NCBI RefSeq assembly: GCF_020873895.1
Contig: NZ_JAHWGT010000010.1
Span: 124,001 to 188,000 of the forward strand
DNA from: Streptomyces sp. DH12
GTDB lineage: Bacteria > Actinomycetota > Actinomycetes > Streptomycetales > Streptomycetaceae
Direction: 5' to 3'
Length of the DNA stretch: 64,000 nucleotides
Under the pieces are notes generated by a model. It was not told where the DNA came from, ran no database searches, and was given only the letters and a program-made list of their open reading frames with translations. This document shows, piece by piece, positions 23,902 through 33,501 of the stretch. The translations under genes and the position numbers were made by a program. Position 1 is the stretch's first letter, and the number at the start of each line of letters is the position of its first letter.

Positions 23902-23964
23902 ATCTTGCCCACACCCCCGCTTTCCGCGCGGGTGGTGGCACTGACCCGGAGAACCTCACATCCC

Positions 23965-24078
23965 ATGAAGGTCAAGCCGAGCGTCAAGAAGATCTGCGAC
24001 AAGTGCAAGGTGATCCGCCGTCACGGCCGGGTCATGGTGATCTGCGACAACCTGCGCCACAAGCAGCGCCAGGGCTGA
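23965..24078 (+). CDS. rpmJ: 50S ribosomal protein L36 (zinc form)
   Basis: A 37-residue protein ([20 protein letters not shown] at the N-terminus) with Cys11, Cys14, Cys27 and His32, the zinc-binding set of the C+ form. It is small but unmistakable and in its conserved place between infA and rpsM. ATG at 23965, with a GGAGAA-like SD upstream. A zinc-free paralogue probably exists outside the window. Confidence 0.96.
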   Translation: MKVKPSVKKICDKCKVIRRHGRVMVICDNLRHKQRQG

Positions 24079-24262
24079 CGCACGCCGACCTGCACCTCGC
24101 AGTTCTTCGCGCGACGCAAGCAAATTCGTACATACGCAGTGCCCGCCAAGCCCCGAAGGGGCCGGCGACACCTCCGGCGGGGGCCGGGGACCTGGTCCGT
24201 ACCTGGTACGGCGGCCAGAGAACGGCACTGCGGAAGACCCCCGATCACACAGGAGCCATTGA

Positions 24263-24643
24263 ATGGCACGCGTTTCCGGTGTTGACATCCCGCGCGACAA
24301 GCGCGTGGAGGTCGCACTCACCTACGTCTTCGGCATCGGCCGCACCCTGGCGAAGGAGACCCTCGCCGCCACCGGTGTGAACCCGAACACCCGCGTTCGT
24401 GACCTGTCCGAGGAGGACCTGGTCAAGATCCGCGAGTACGTGGACGCCAACCTCAAGACCGAGGGTGACCTCCGTCGCGAGGTCCAGGCCGACATCCGCC
24501 GCAAGGTCGAGATCGGCACGTACCAGGGTCTGCGTCACCGCCGTGGCCTGCCGGTCCGCGGTCAGCGCACCAGCACGAACGCCCGTACCCGCAAGGGCCC
24601 GCGTCGCGCCATCGCCGGCAAGAAGAAGCCGGGCAAGAAGTAG
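24263..24643 (+). CDS. rpsM: 30S ribosomal protein S13
   Basis: The 126-residue S13 of the 30S head contacts P-site tRNA and L5. [20 protein letters not shown] and the C-terminal [19 protein letters not shown] are conserved. A 184-bp gap follows rpmJ; it has no gene and no clear promoter. Confidence 0.98.
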   Translation: MARVSGVDIPRDKRVEVALTYVFGIGRTLAKETLAATGVNPNTRVRDLSEEDLVKIREYVDANLKTEGDLRREVQADIRRKVEIGTYQGLRHRRGLPVRGQRTSTNARTRKGPRRAIAGKKKPGKK

Positions 24644-24708
24644 TCCGCAGCGGACGACTGTCCACGGTCTTCGCTGTAGGACCGACCACCTCCCGTAGGA
24701 GTTAAGAC

Positions 24709-25113
24709 ATGCCCCCCAAGGGACGTCAGGGCGCTGCCAAGAAGGTGCGCCGCAAGGAAAAGAAGAACGTCGCTCACGGCCACGCGCACATCAAGAGCAC
24801 GTTCAACAACACCATCGTTTCGATCACGGACCCGTCCGGCAACGTGATCTCCTGGGCCTCCGCCGGCCACGTCGGCTTCAAGGGCTCGCGCAAGTCCACC
24901 CCCTTCGCCGCGCAGATGGCCGCCGAGTCGGCCGCCCGCCGCGCGCAGGAGCACGGCATGCGCAAGGTCGACGTCTTCGTCAAGGGTCCCGGCTCCGGCC
25001 GTGAGACCGCGATCCGCTCCCTCCAGGCCACCGGCCTCGAGGTCGGCTCGATCCAGGACGTCACCCCCACGCCGCACAACGGCTGCCGTCCGCCGAAGCG
25101 CCGCCGCGTCTGA
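24709..25113 (+). CDS. rpsK: 30S ribosomal protein S11
   Basis: The 134-residue S11 of the 30S platform. The core [20 protein letters not shown] and the C-terminal [16 protein letters not shown] are diagnostic. TAGGAG stands before the ATG. In most bacteria rpsD follows; here the next gene is rpoA, as in other streptomycetes. Confidence 0.98.
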   Translation: MPPKGRQGAAKKVRRKEKKNVAHGHAHIKSTFNNTIVSITDPSGNVISWASAGHVGFKGSRKSTPFAAQMAAESAARRAQEHGMRKVDVFVKGPGSGRETAIRSLQATGLEVGSIQDVTPTPHNGCRPPKRRRV

Positions 25114-25266
25114 CGCACGGCCGAGTGGAGCGCCGTCGCGTCCGACGCACGGCTGCTCCGCGCAGGGACTCTCGGGCGGTACGGCTCTTCGGGGGCGTGC
25201 CGCCCGTACCCTTGCAACAACCGAGGACGTCAAATAGCGGGCGTCCACGACTGAAGGAAGAACACC

Positions 25267-26289
25267 ATGCTGATCGCTCAGCGTCCCTCGCTGACCGAAG
25301 AGGTCGTCGACGAGTACCGCTCGCGGTTCGTCATCGAGCCGCTGGAGCCGGGCTTCGGCTACACGCTCGGCAACAGCCTGCGCCGTACGCTCCTGTCCTC
25401 GATCCCGGGTGCGGCGGTCACGTCCATCCGCATCGACGGCGTCCTGCACGAGTTCACCACCGTGCCGGGTGTCAAGGAGGACGTCACCGACCTCATCCTC
25501 AACATCAAGCAGCTGGTCGTCTCCTCGGAGCACGACGAGCCGGTCGTGATGTACCTGCGCAAGCAGGGCCCCGGCCTGGTCACCGCCGCGGACATCGCCC
25601 CGCCGGCCGGTGTCGAGGTGCACAACCCCGACCTGGTCCTCGCCACGCTCAACGGCAAGGGCAAGCTGGAGATGGAGCTGACCGTCGAGCGCGGTCGCGG
25701 CTACGTCTCCGCCGTGCAGAACAAGCAGGTGGGTCAGGAGATCGGCCGCATCCCGGTCGACTCGATCTACTCGCCGGTCCTCAAGGTCACCTACAAGGTC
25801 GAGGCCACCCGAGTCGAGCAGCGCACCGACTTCGACAAGCTGATCGTCGACGTCGAGACCAAGCAGGCCATGCGCCCGCGTGACGCCATGGCGTCCGCCG
25901 GCAAGACCCTGGTCGAGCTGTTCGGCCTGGCCCGCGAGCTCAACATCGACGCCGAGGGCATCGACATGGGCCCGTCCCCGACGGACGCCGCCCTCGCCGC
26001 CGACCTGGCGCTGCCGATCGAGGAGCTCGAGCTCACGGTCCGCTCGTACAACTGCCTCAAGCGCGAGGGCATCCACTCCGTGGGTGAGCTCGTGGCGCGT
26101 TCCGAGGCCGACCTGCTCGACATCCGCAACTTCGGTGCGAAGTCGATCGACGAGGTCAAGGCGAAGCTGGCCGGCATGGGCCTGGCCCTCAAGGACAGCC
26201 CGCCCGGATTCGACCCGACCGCCGCCGCCGACGCCTTCGGCGCCGACGACGACGCGGACGCCGGTTTCGTCGAGACCGAGCAGTACTGA
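25267..26289 (+). CDS. rpoA: RNA polymerase alpha subunit
   Basis: The 340-residue alpha subunit dimerises to nucleate RNA polymerase assembly. The N-terminal domain includes [20 protein letters not shown]. The C-terminal domain, near 250-310 ([20 protein letters not shown]), binds UP elements and activators. It ends with an acidic tail ([15 protein letters not shown]). SD AAGGAAG. It is followed by rplQ in the usual order. Confidence 0.98.
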   Translation: MLIAQRPSLTEEVVDEYRSRFVIEPLEPGFGYTLGNSLRRTLLSSIPGAAVTSIRIDGVLHEFTTVPGVKEDVTDLILNIKQLVVSSEHDEPVVMYLRKQGPGLVTAADIAPPAGVEVHNPDLVLATLNGKGKLEMELTVERGRGYVSAVQNKQVGQEIGRIPVDSIYSPVLKVTYKVEATRVEQRTDFDKLIVDVETKQAMRPRDAMASAGKTLVELFGLARELNIDAEGIDMGPSPTDAALAADLALPIEELELTVRSYNCLKREGIHSVGELVARSEADLLDIRNFGAKSIDEVKAKLAGMGLALKDSPPGFDPTAAADAFGADDDADAGFVETEQY

Positions 26290-26369
26290 TCACTGCCCGT
26301 GGGCGACCGCCCGCGGGGCCCTGACCCCGGTACCTGACACGGCCGGGGCAGATCACAAGGAGAAACACC

Positions 26370-26882
26370 ATGCCGAAGCCCGCCAAGGGTGCCCGTCTGG
26401 GCGGCGGCGCCGCGCACGAGAAGCTGCTCCTCGCGAACCTCGCGAAGGCGCTCTTCGAGCACGGCCGCATCACCACGACCGAGGCCAAGGCCCGCCGCCT
26501 GCGTCCGGTCGCCGAGCGCCTGATCACCAAGGCGAAGAGGGGCGACATCCACAACCGTCGCCTGGTGCTGCAGACGATCACGGACAAGGGCATCGTCCAC
26601 ACGCTCTTCACCGAGATCGCCCCGCGCTACGCCGAGCGTCCCGGTGGCTACACCCGGATCACCAAGATCGGCAACCGTCGTGGCGACAACGCCCCGATGG
26701 CCGTGATCGAGCTGGTCGAGGGTGAGATCGCCAAGAAGGCGACCGTCGCCGAGGCCGAGGCCGCCACGAAGCGCGCGGTCAAGGAGTCGGACGAGGCCAA
26801 CGCCAAGGTCGACGAGGCGAAGGCCGACGAGGCGGAGGCCAAGGCCGACGAGGCCAAGGCCGAAGAGTCCAAGGACGCCTGA
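26370..26882 (+). CDS. rplQ: 50S ribosomal protein L17 with acidic C-terminal tail
   Basis: The 170-residue L17 lies near the tunnel exit. The family core [20 protein letters not shown] to [10 protein letters not shown] spans about 117 residues. The rest is a low-complexity extension of Ala, Lys, Glu and Asp with repeated ADEAKA units, probably a flexible helix outside the ribosome. Such tails are common in actinobacteria. A SAM-free housekeeping role; SD AAGGAG. A terminator follows at 26905. Confidence 0.96.
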   Translation: MPKPAKGARLGGGAAHEKLLLANLAKALFEHGRITTTEAKARRLRPVAERLITKAKRGDIHNRRLVLQTITDKGIVHTLFTEIAPRYAERPGGYTRITKIGNRRGDNAPMAVIELVEGEIAKKATVAEAEAATKRAVKESDEANAKVDEAKADEAEAKADEAKAEESKDA

Positions 26883-26904
26883 ACCGCGTTCTGAAGGCGC
26901 AACG

Positions 26905-26938
26905 ACGGGCCCGTCCCCCTCAAGGGGGGCGGGCCCGT
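26905..26938 (+). terminator. rplQ terminator
   Basis: ACGGGCCCG (26905-26913) pairs with CGGGCCCGT (26930-26938), with a C-run/G-run extension and a TCAA loop, 23 bp after the rplQ stop. TTCGGCTT follows. truA begins 22 bp later and so may have its own promoter or depend on read-through. Confidence 0.85.
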
Positions 26939-26959
26939 TCGGCTTGAGAGGATTGACGC

Positions 26960-27823
26960 GTGAGCGATGACGTGAAGCCCGGTTCCGTACGGGTGCGGCT
27001 GGACCTGTCCTACGACGGCAGGGACTTCCACGGCTGGGCCAAGCAGGCCGGCGGGCAGCGGACCGTGCAGGGCGAGATCGAGGACGCCCTGCGCACGGTG
27101 ACGCGGTCCTCGGAGACGTACGAGCTGACCGTCGCCGGGCGGACCGACGCGGGCGTCCACGCGCGCGGGCAGGTCGCCCACGTGGACCTGCCCGAGGCCG
27201 TCTGGGCCGAGCACCGAGAGAAGCTGCTGCGGCGGCTCGCCGGGCGGCTCTCCCACGATGTGCGGATCCGGCGGGTCGAGGAGGCGCCGAGCGGCTTCAA
27301 CGCCCGCTTCTCGGCGATCTGGCGGCGGTACGCCTACCGGGTCACCGACGACCCCGGCGGCGTCGACCCGCTGCTGCGCGGCCACGTGCTGTGGCACGAC
27401 TGGCCGCTCGACGTCGACGCGATGAACGCCGCCGCCGAGCCGCTGCTCGGGGAGCACGACTTCGCCGCGTACTGCAAGAGGCGGGAGGGCGCGACGACCA
27501 TCCGCACCCTTCAGCAGCTGCGGTGGGAGCGGCTGCCGTCCGGGGTCATGGAGGCCACGGTCAGGGCGGACGCCTTCTGCCACAACATGGTGCGCTCGCT
27601 CGTCGGCGCGCTGCTGTTCGTCGGCGACGGGCACCGGCCGGTGGAGTGGCCGGCGAAGGTCCTCGCCGCGGGGGTGCGGGACTCCGCCGTCCACGTCGTA
27701 CGGCCGCACGGGCTGACCCTGGAGGAGGTCGGCTACCCGGCGGACGAGCTGCTGGCCGCCCGGAACCTGGAGGCCCGCAACAAGCGGTCACTGGCCCCCG
27801 GCGGGAGCGGTGGCTGCTGCTGA
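26960..27823 (+). CDS. truA: tRNA pseudouridine synthase A
   Basis: The 287-residue enzyme isomerises uridines 38-40 in the tRNA anticodon arm. The catalytic Asp is in [13 protein letters not shown], and [10 protein letters not shown] is the second conserved motif. Start GTG at 26960. Its 3' end overlaps the oppositely oriented gene at 27788 by 36 bp, so the final residues ([10 protein letters not shown]) are not conserved family sequence. Confidence 0.96.
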   Translation: MSDDVKPGSVRVRLDLSYDGRDFHGWAKQAGGQRTVQGEIEDALRTVTRSSETYELTVAGRTDAGVHARGQVAHVDLPEAVWAEHREKLLRRLAGRLSHDVRIRRVEEAPSGFNARFSAIWRRYAYRVTDDPGGVDPLLRGHVLWHDWPLDVDAMNAAAEPLLGEHDFAAYCKRREGATTIRTLQQLRWERLPSGVMEATVRADAFCHNMVRSLVGALLFVGDGHRPVEWPAKVLAAGVRDSAVHVVRPHGLTLEEVGYPADELLAARNLEARNKRSLAPGGSGGCC

Positions 27824-28870
27824 CGCCTGCGCGCGGCCGCGGGCGTAGATCTGGTTGAAGGTGAAGGAGCCCAGGTCGTCGCTGGTCTTGTAGACGGCGG
27901 TGTCGGAGGTGGTGACCTTCCGGCCGTCGGTGAAGCCGGCCTGGGTGAAGTACGCGTAGCGGCCCAGCGCGTTGGAGCGGCGCAGGCAGACGGTGGCGCG
28001 GCAGAAGTCGCCGACGCCGGCGCCCGCGAGCGGGGCGATCCCGCCCCGGGCGCCCTCCTTCGCCGCGAGCGCCTTGCCCTGGTCGGCGAAGACGGCGACG
28101 CCGACCGTGACCGCGACGCCGTCCCGCACGTAGGTGGCGCGGATGACGCGGGCGCAGCCGTGCTCCCGCAGGACGGCGCCCAGGCCGCCCTGGCCCGTGC
28201 CGGCGCACTCCGTGGTGGAGGCGGTGGCGCCCTTGGCGTACACCCGGTCGCCGAAGGTCAGCTTCCGGCCGGGGAAGAGGCCCTCCGGGGTGAGCGGGGC
28301 GGTGTCCTTGGCGGCCGTGGAGAGGAAGTCCATCGGGTCCGGCGGGGGCGCGGGGGCGACGGGGGAGAAGGACGGCTGGGGGCCGGTCCCGTCGGTGGGG
28401 ACCTCGGCGCCGCCCGGCGGCGCGGTCGTCGCGGAGGCGGCCGGGGCGGTGCCGCCGCCGCTGCCGCCGTTGACGACGGCGACGGCGACGACGGTGGCGA
28501 TGGCGGCCGTGGCGAGGACCCCGCCGGCGGCGACCAGCCGGCGTCGGCGGCGCTGGCGCGCCTCGGACGCCTCCGCCAGGGCGCTCCAGTCGGGGGTGCC
28601 GTCGGCCGTCGCGCCGAAGGGGGCCGCGGGCCGCTGCCCGAACGGCTCACGGCCCTGGTCGTACGGCTCCTGCCCGGGGGCGTACGGCGCCCGGTCCCGG
28701 CCCTGCCCCTGGCCGTACGGGCCCTGGCCCGCGCCCGGGTCCTGCGGCTGCTGCTGCCCGTACGGCCCGCCGTACGGGGCGGCGGGCTGCTGCTGCCCGT
28801 ACGGGTCGTGGCCGGCGGCCCCGTCCGGCTGGTGTGGCTCCTGCGGCCACCGCGGTCCCCCAAAGCTCAT
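27788..28870 (-). CDS. membrane-anchored secreted protein with Pro/Gln/Gly-rich cytoplasmic N-terminus
   Basis: A 360-residue protein of unrecognised function. The first ~105 residues are Gly/Pro/Gln/Tyr-rich, with repeats such as [10 protein letters not shown] short conserved patch, [20 protein letters not shown], is followed by one membrane helix ([22 protein letters not shown]). The outside part has a Pro/Thr spacer and a ~170-residue domain ([20 protein letters not shown]) with four Cys. This architecture is common in streptomycete membrane-anchored proteins. I chose ATG at 28870 because AGGA lies 8 bp upstream; ATG 28879 is the alternative. It converges on truA and overlaps it by 36 bp. 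Confidence 0.75.
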   Translation of the reverse strand: MSFGGPRWPQEPHQPDGAAGHDPYGQQQPAAPYGGPYGQQQPQDPGAGQGPYGQGQGRDRAPYAPGQEPYDQGREPFGQRPAAPFGATADGTPDWSALAEASEARQRRRRRLVAAGGVLATAAIATVVAVAVVNGGSGGGTAPAASATTAPPGGAEVPTDGTGPQPSFSPVAPAPPPDPMDFLSTAAKDTAPLTPEGLFPGRKLTFGDRVYAKGATASTTECAGTGQGGLGAVLREHGCARVIRATYVRDGVAVTVGVAVFADQGKALAAKEGARGGIAPLAGAGVGDFCRATVCLRRSNALGRYAYFTQAGFTDGRKVTTSDTAVYKTSDDLGSFTFNQIYARGRAQASAAATAPAGGQ

Positions 28871-28917
28871 GGCGCGCATCCTAATCCGGTTGGGGATCGG
28901 CGGGACCGGCGGTCAGA

Positions 28918-30549
28918 ATGCGGCCCATGGGACATGTGGAGGTCGCGCACCTGGAGTACTACCTGCCGGACGGGCGGGCGCTGCTCGGTGATGTGTCGTT
29001 CCGGGTCGGCGAGGGCGCCGTGGTCGCGCTCGTCGGACCGAACGGAGCCGGCAAGACGACGCTGCTGCGGCTGGTCGCGGGGGAGGCGCAGCCGCACGGC
29101 GGGACCGTGGCGGTGAGCGGCGGGCTGGGGGTGATGCCGCAGTTCGTGGGGTCCGTACGGGACGAGCGCACCGTCCGCGACCTGCTGGTGTCGGTGGCGC
29201 CGCCGCGGATCCGGGAGGCGGCCGCCGCGGTCGACGCGGCCGAGCACCTGATCCTGACCGTGGACGACGAGGCCGCGCAGATGGGGTATGCGCAGGCGCT
29301 GAGCGACTGGGCGGAGGCGCGCGGCTACGAGGCCGAGACGCTGTGGGACATGTGCACCACGGCGGCGCTGGGCGTGCCGTACGAGCGGGCGCAGTTCCGG
29401 GAGGTGCGCACGCTCAGCGGCGGCGAGCAGAAGCGGCTCGTGCTGGAGGCGCTGCTGCGCGGCCCGGAGGAGGTGCTGCTCCTGGACGAGCCGGACAACT
29501 ACCTCGACGTGCCGGGCAAGCGGTGGCTGGAGGAGCGGCTCGCCGAGACCCGCAAGACGGTGCTGTTCGTCTCCCACGACCGGGAGCTGCTGGCGCGGGC
29601 CGCGCAGAAGATCGTCGCGGTGGAGCCGGGCCCGGCCGGGTCGGACGTGTGGGTGCACGGCGGCGGCTTCGCGACGTTCCACGAGGCGCGCCGGGAGCGG
29701 TTCGCGCGGTTCGAGGAGCTGAAGCGGCGCTGGGAGGAGAAGCACGCCCAGCTGAAGAAGCTCGTGGTCAACCTGCGGCAGGCCGCGTCCGTCAGCCACG
29801 AGATGGCCTCGCGGTACGCGGCGGCCCAGACCCGGCTGCGGAAGTTCGAGGAGGCCGGGCCGCCGCCGGAGCCCCCGCGCGAGCAGGACATCCGGATGCG
29901 GCTGCGCGGCGGGCGCACCGGTGTGCGGGCCGTGGTGTGCGAGGGGCTGGAGCTGTCCGGCCTGATGAAGCCGTTCGACCTGGAGGTCTTCTACGGGGAG
30001 CGGGTCGCCGTCCTCGGCTCCAACGGCTCCGGCAAGTCGCACTTCCTGCGCCTCCTGGCGGGCGACCCCTCGGTGGCGCACACCGGCGCGTGGAAGCTCG
30101 GCGCGCGGGTCGTGCCCGGCCACTTCGCCCAGACCCACGCCCACCCCGAGCTCCAGGGCCGCACCCTCGTGGACATCCTGTGGACCGAGCACGCCAAGGA
30201 CCGGGGCGGGGCGATGTCGGTGCTGCGCCGGTACGAGCTGGAGCGGCAGGGGGACCAGCCCTTCGGGCGGCTCTCCGGCGGGCAGCAGGCCCGGTTCCAG
30301 ATCCTGCTGCTGGAGCTGTCGGGCGCGACGGCGCTGCTGCTCGACGAGCCGACGGACAACCTCGACCTGGAGTCGGCGGAGGCCCTCCAGGCGGGTCTGG
30401 AGGCGTACGACGGGACGGTGCTCGCGGTGACGCACGACCGGTGGTTCGCGCGCTCGTTCGACCGGTACCTGGTCTTCGGTGCCGACGGCGCGGTCCGGGA
30501 GACGGCGGAGCCGGTGTGGGACGAGCGGCGGGTGCGGCGCGAGCGGTAG
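28918..30549 (+). CDS. ABC-F family ATPase
   Basis: A 543-residue soluble protein with two ABC domains and no membrane segment. Walker A motifs are GPNGAGKTT and GSNGSGKSH, signatures LSGGEQKR and LSGGQQAR, and Walker B LLLDEPDNYLD and LLLDEPTDNLD. The linker between the domains (about 250-330) is charged and helical (RFEELKRRWEEKHAQLKKLV). ABC-F proteins bind the ribosomal E site, aiding translation or giving antibiotic resistance. The housekeeping or resistance role cannot be settled from sequence. ATG 28918 is taken; ATG 28927 (MGHVEVAHLEYYL) is equally likely. It is divergent from the preceding gene by 47 bp. Confidence 0.88.
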   Translation: MRPMGHVEVAHLEYYLPDGRALLGDVSFRVGEGAVVALVGPNGAGKTTLLRLVAGEAQPHGGTVAVSGGLGVMPQFVGSVRDERTVRDLLVSVAPPRIREAAAAVDAAEHLILTVDDEAAQMGYAQALSDWAEARGYEAETLWDMCTTAALGVPYERAQFREVRTLSGGEQKRLVLEALLRGPEEVLLLDEPDNYLDVPGKRWLEERLAETRKTVLFVSHDRELLARAAQKIVAVEPGPAGSDVWVHGGGFATFHEARRERFARFEELKRRWEEKHAQLKKLVVNLRQAASVSHEMASRYAAAQTRLRKFEEAGPPPEPPREQDIRMRLRGGRTGVRAVVCEGLELSGLMKPFDLEVFYGERVAVLGSNGSGKSHFLRLLAGDPSVAHTGAWKLGARVVPGHFAQTHAHPELQGRTLVDILWTEHAKDRGGAMSVLRRYELERQGDQPFGRLSGGQQARFQILLLELSGATALLLDEPTDNLDLESAEALQAGLEAYDGTVLAVTHDRWFARSFDRYLVFGADGAVRETAEPVWDERRVRRER

Positions 30550-30604
30550 CGGGCGGGCGGGGTGCGGCGGACCGGCGCGGGCGGGCGGGCGCGGCGGCGC
30601 CGTT

Positions 30605-30634
30605 TTGACCCGGGTGGGGGACGCCGCGTATTCT
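30605..30634 (+). promoter_or_regulatory. rplM-rpsI promoter
   Basis: TTGACC (30605-30610), an 18-bp spacer and TATTCT (30629-30634) make a good principal-sigma promoter. The leader to rplM would be about 175 nt. It lies in the 266-bp gap after the ABC-F gene, where no other feature is seen. Confidence 0.65.
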
Positions 30635-30815
30635 TCTGGTTCGTTATGCGTACTGGCTTGCTCGATCTCACGTGAGAGGCCGTTACGCCGGCTCACCGGG
30701 CCGATGACCAGCGACCTGCACTCGGTATGCGTCACCGACGTGTGGTCATGGCTGTCGTGATCGTCCGTGGTGGCCTTGACAGGACCCACTCACTGAAGAA
30801 GCGAAGGCTACGACC

Positions 30816-31259
30816 GTGCGTACGTACAGCCCCAAGCCCGGCGATGTCACTCGCCAGTGGCACGTCATTGACGCCCAGGACGTCGTCCTGGGTCGACTGG
30901 CCACCACCGCCGCCACGCTCCTCCGGGGCAAGCACAAGCCGATCTACGCGCCGCACGTCGACGCTGGTGACTTCGTCATCATCATCAACGCCGACAAGGT
31001 GCACCTGTCCGGCAACAAGCGGACCCAGAAGATGGCCTACCGCCACTCCGGGTACCCGGGCGGCCTGCGCTCCGTGCGCTACGACGACCTCCTCGCGAAC
31101 AACCCCGAGAAGGCCGTCGAGAAGGCCGTCAAGGGCATGCTCCCCAAGAACTCCCTCGGCCGTCAGATGCTCTCGAAGCTGAAGGTCTACGCGGGCGAGA
31201 ACCACCCGCACGCTGCCCAGCAGCCGGTTCCGTTCGAGATCACCCAGGTCGCGCAGTAA
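30816..31259 (+). CDS. rplM: 50S ribosomal protein L13
   Basis: The 147-residue L13 is an early assembly protein. [20 protein letters not shown] and the conserved [19 protein letters not shown] match the family. Start GTG at 30816. It pairs with rpsI, as in nearly all bacteria, after a long leader from the promoter at 30605. Confidence 0.98.
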   Translation: MRTYSPKPGDVTRQWHVIDAQDVVLGRLATTAATLLRGKHKPIYAPHVDAGDFVIIINADKVHLSGNKRTQKMAYRHSGYPGGLRSVRYDDLLANNPEKAVEKAVKGMLPKNSLGRQMLSKLKVYAGENHPHAAQQPVPFEITQVAQ

Positions 31260-31300
31260 GTCCGGCCACCCCCTAAGACGAAGAGAAGCTGAGGAGCATC

Positions 31301-31819
31301 GTGGCCGAGACCACTGTTGAGAACCCCATCGAGGGCGAGGAGACCTACGCCGAGGTCACCACCTTCGAGTCCGAGGTCCCCGTCGAGGGCGAGTACACCT
31401 CGGAGTCCCTCGCGTCCCGCTTCGGCGAGCCGCAGCCGGCGGCCGGCCTGGGCCGCCGCAAGAACGCCATCGCCCGCGTCCGGATCGTCCCGGGCACCGG
31501 CAAGTGGAAGATCAACGGTCGCACCCTTGAGGACTACTTCCCGAACAAGGTGCACCAGCAGGAAGTCAACGAGCCCTTCAAGGTGCTCGAGCTCGAGGGC
31601 CGCTACGACGTCATCGCCCGCATCTCGGGTGGCGGCGTCTCCGGCCAGGCCGGCGCCCTGCGCCTGGGCGTGGCCCGCGCGCTGAACGAGGCGGACGTGG
31701 ACAACAACCGCGGCGCCCTGAAGAAGGCCGGCTTCCTCAGCCGCGACGACCGCGCGGTCGAGCGCAAGAAGGCCGGTCTCAAGAAGGCCCGTAAGGCCCC
31801 GCAGTACAGCAAGCGCTAA
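31301..31819 (+). CDS. rpsI: 30S ribosomal protein S9
   Basis: The 172-residue S9 reaches the P-site tRNA with its C-terminal arm. The core [20 protein letters not shown] and the tail [12 protein letters not shown] are diagnostic. The first ~45 residues form an acidic Glu/Val-rich extension typical of actinobacteria (E. coli S9 is 130 residues). GTG start behind GAGGAGC. Confidence 0.97.
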   Translation: MAETTVENPIEGEETYAEVTTFESEVPVEGEYTSESLASRFGEPQPAAGLGRRKNAIARVRIVPGTGKWKINGRTLEDYFPNKVHQQEVNEPFKVLELEGRYDVIARISGGGVSGQAGALRLGVARALNEADVDNNRGALKKAGFLSRDDRAVERKKAGLKKARKAPQYSKR

Positions 31820-31841
31820 ACACGCCTGCTCGGTCTGCTCG

Positions 31842-31883
31842 ACGTACGCCCCGGCGGCACCTCCGTGCTGCCGGGGCGTACGT
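31842..31883 (+). terminator. rpsI terminator
   Basis: ACGTACGCCCCGGC (31842-31855) pairs perfectly with 31870-31883, with a further GCAC/GTGC stem inside, 22 bp after rpsI. A T-rich patch (CTTGCTTTTTT) follows about 15 bp later, making this a good intrinsic terminator. Confidence 0.88.
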
Positions 31884-31929
31884 CTATACGCTTCACCTTG
31901 CTTTTTTCGGAGTAACTCGGAGGACAGCT

Positions 31930-33288
31930 GTGGGACGACTCTTCGGCACGGACGGTGTGCGCGGTGTCGCCAACGCGGATCTGACGGCGGAGCTCGCGCT
32001 CGGTCTGTCGGTCGCGGCGGCGCACGTGCTCGCCGAAGCGGGGACCTTTGCGGGACACCGGCCGACCGCCGTGGTGGGGCGGGACCCGCGGGCGTCGGGA
32101 GAGTTCCTGGAGGCCGCCGTCGTCGCGGGCCTCGCCAGCGCGGGCGTCGACGTCATGCGGGTGGGCGTGCTGCCCACCCCTGCGGTCGCCCACCTGACCG
32201 CCTCGCTCGGCGCCGACCTCGGTGTGATGCTGTCCGCCTCGCACAACGCCATGCCGGACAACGGCATCAAGTTCTTCGCGCGCGGCGGCCACAAGCTCGC
32301 CGACGAGCTGGAGGACCGCATCGAGTCCGTGTACGAGCAGCACCGCACCGGCGCGCCCTGGGACCGGCCCACCGGCTCCGGCGTCGGCCGCGTCGCCGAC
32401 TACCGGGAGGGCTTCGACCAGTACGTCGCCCACCTGCTCGGCGTCCTGCCCAACCGGCTCGACGGGCTGAAGGTCGTCCTCGACGAGGCGCACGGCGCCG
32501 CGTCCGGCGTGTCGCCCGCCGCGTTCCGGCAGGCCGGCGCGGAGGTCGTCACCATCGGCGCCACCCCGGACGGGCTCAACATCAACGACGGCTGCGGCTC
32601 CACCCACCTGGAGCTGCTGAAGGCCGCCGTCGTCGAGCACGGCGCGGACCTCGGCATCGCCCACGACGGCGACGCCGACCGCTGCCTCGCCGTGGACCAC
32701 ACCGGTACCGAGGTCGACGGCGACCAGATCCTCGCCGTACTCGCCCTCGCCATGCGCGAGGCGGGCACGCTGCGCGGCGACACCGTCGTCGCGACCGTCA
32801 TGTCGAACCTCGGCTTCAAGCTCGCCATGGAGCGCGAGGGCCTGCGCCTCGTCCAGACGGCGGTCGGTGACCGGTACGTGCTGGAGGAGATGAAGGAGAA
32901 GGACTACGCCCTCGGCGGCGAGCAGTCCGGGCACGTCATCGTGCTGGACCACGCCACCACCGGCGACGGCACGCTCACCGGGCTGCTCCTCGCGGCGCGC
33001 GTCGCGGCGACGGGGCGGTCCCTCGCGGAGCTGGCGGGCGTCATGGAGCGCCTCCCGCAGGTCCTGGTCAACGTCAAGAACGTCGACCGGAGCCGCGTGG
33101 GCACCTGCGCCGAGCTGGCCGCCGCCGTGGCGGACGCCGAACGCGCCCTCGGCACCACCGGCCGCGTCCTGCTGCGCCCGTCCGGCACCGAGCCGCTGGT
33201 GAGGGTCATGGTCGAGGCCGCGGACATCGAGCAGGCCCGCTCGATCGCCGGCCAGCTCGCGGACGCGGTGAAGGCCACGCTCGGCTGA
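31930..33288 (+). CDS. glmM: phosphoglucosamine mutase
   Basis: The 452-residue enzyme converts glucosamine-6-phosphate to glucosamine-1-phosphate for UDP-GlcNAc and peptidoglycan synthesis. The phosphoserine loop [13 protein letters not shown] has catalytic Ser104, the metal loop is HDGDADRC, and the C-terminal phosphate-binding site is [12 protein letters not shown]. The start is GTG at 31930, with CGGAGGA before it. glmS, which makes its substrate, is 3.4 kb downstream. Confidence 0.97.
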   Translation: MGRLFGTDGVRGVANADLTAELALGLSVAAAHVLAEAGTFAGHRPTAVVGRDPRASGEFLEAAVVAGLASAGVDVMRVGVLPTPAVAHLTASLGADLGVMLSASHNAMPDNGIKFFARGGHKLADELEDRIESVYEQHRTGAPWDRPTGSGVGRVADYREGFDQYVAHLLGVLPNRLDGLKVVLDEAHGAASGVSPAAFRQAGAEVVTIGATPDGLNINDGCGSTHLELLKAAVVEHGADLGIAHDGDADRCLAVDHTGTEVDGDQILAVLALAMREAGTLRGDTVVATVMSNLGFKLAMEREGLRLVQTAVGDRYVLEEMKEKDYALGGEQSGHVIVLDHATTGDGTLTGLLLAARVAATGRSLAELAGVMERLPQVLVNVKNVDRSRVGTCAELAAAVADAERALGTTGRVLLRPSGTEPLVRVMVEAADIEQARSIAGQLADAVKATLG

Positions 33289-33314
33289 CCCGGCCGCCCG
33301 GCCGTACGGCATCG

Positions 33315-33342
33315 GGGGCGCCCCACGTCCGTGGGGCGCCCC
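33315..33342 (+). terminator. glmM terminator
   Basis: GGGGCGCCCCAC (33315-33326), loop GTCC, complement at 33331-33342, 26 bp after the glmM stop. It can act on both strands, between convergent glmM and the DUF389 gene. The next 150 bp are GC-only repeats of CCCGGCG type with no coding. Confidence 0.8.
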
Positions 33343-33501
33343 TCGCGCGCATCCGGCGTGCCCGGCGCGGGTCCGGCGGCGGTACCGACCACGCCCCGGC
33401 GGGCCCGGCGCGCCCGCCCGGTGGACGGGTCCGGTGCGCCCGCCCGGCGGGCGAACCGGGCCCGGCGGCCGCCCGGCGGACGGCCCGGTGCGTGCCCGGG
33501 G

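Noticed and set aside
27788-27823. Frameshift in truA
   Set aside because: TruA motifs and length are normal; the overlap with the convergent gene explains the odd C-terminal residues.
33289-33501. Gene between glmM and the DUF389 gene
   Set aside because: Only the terminator at 33315 and GC-only repeats are present; open frames are shadows.
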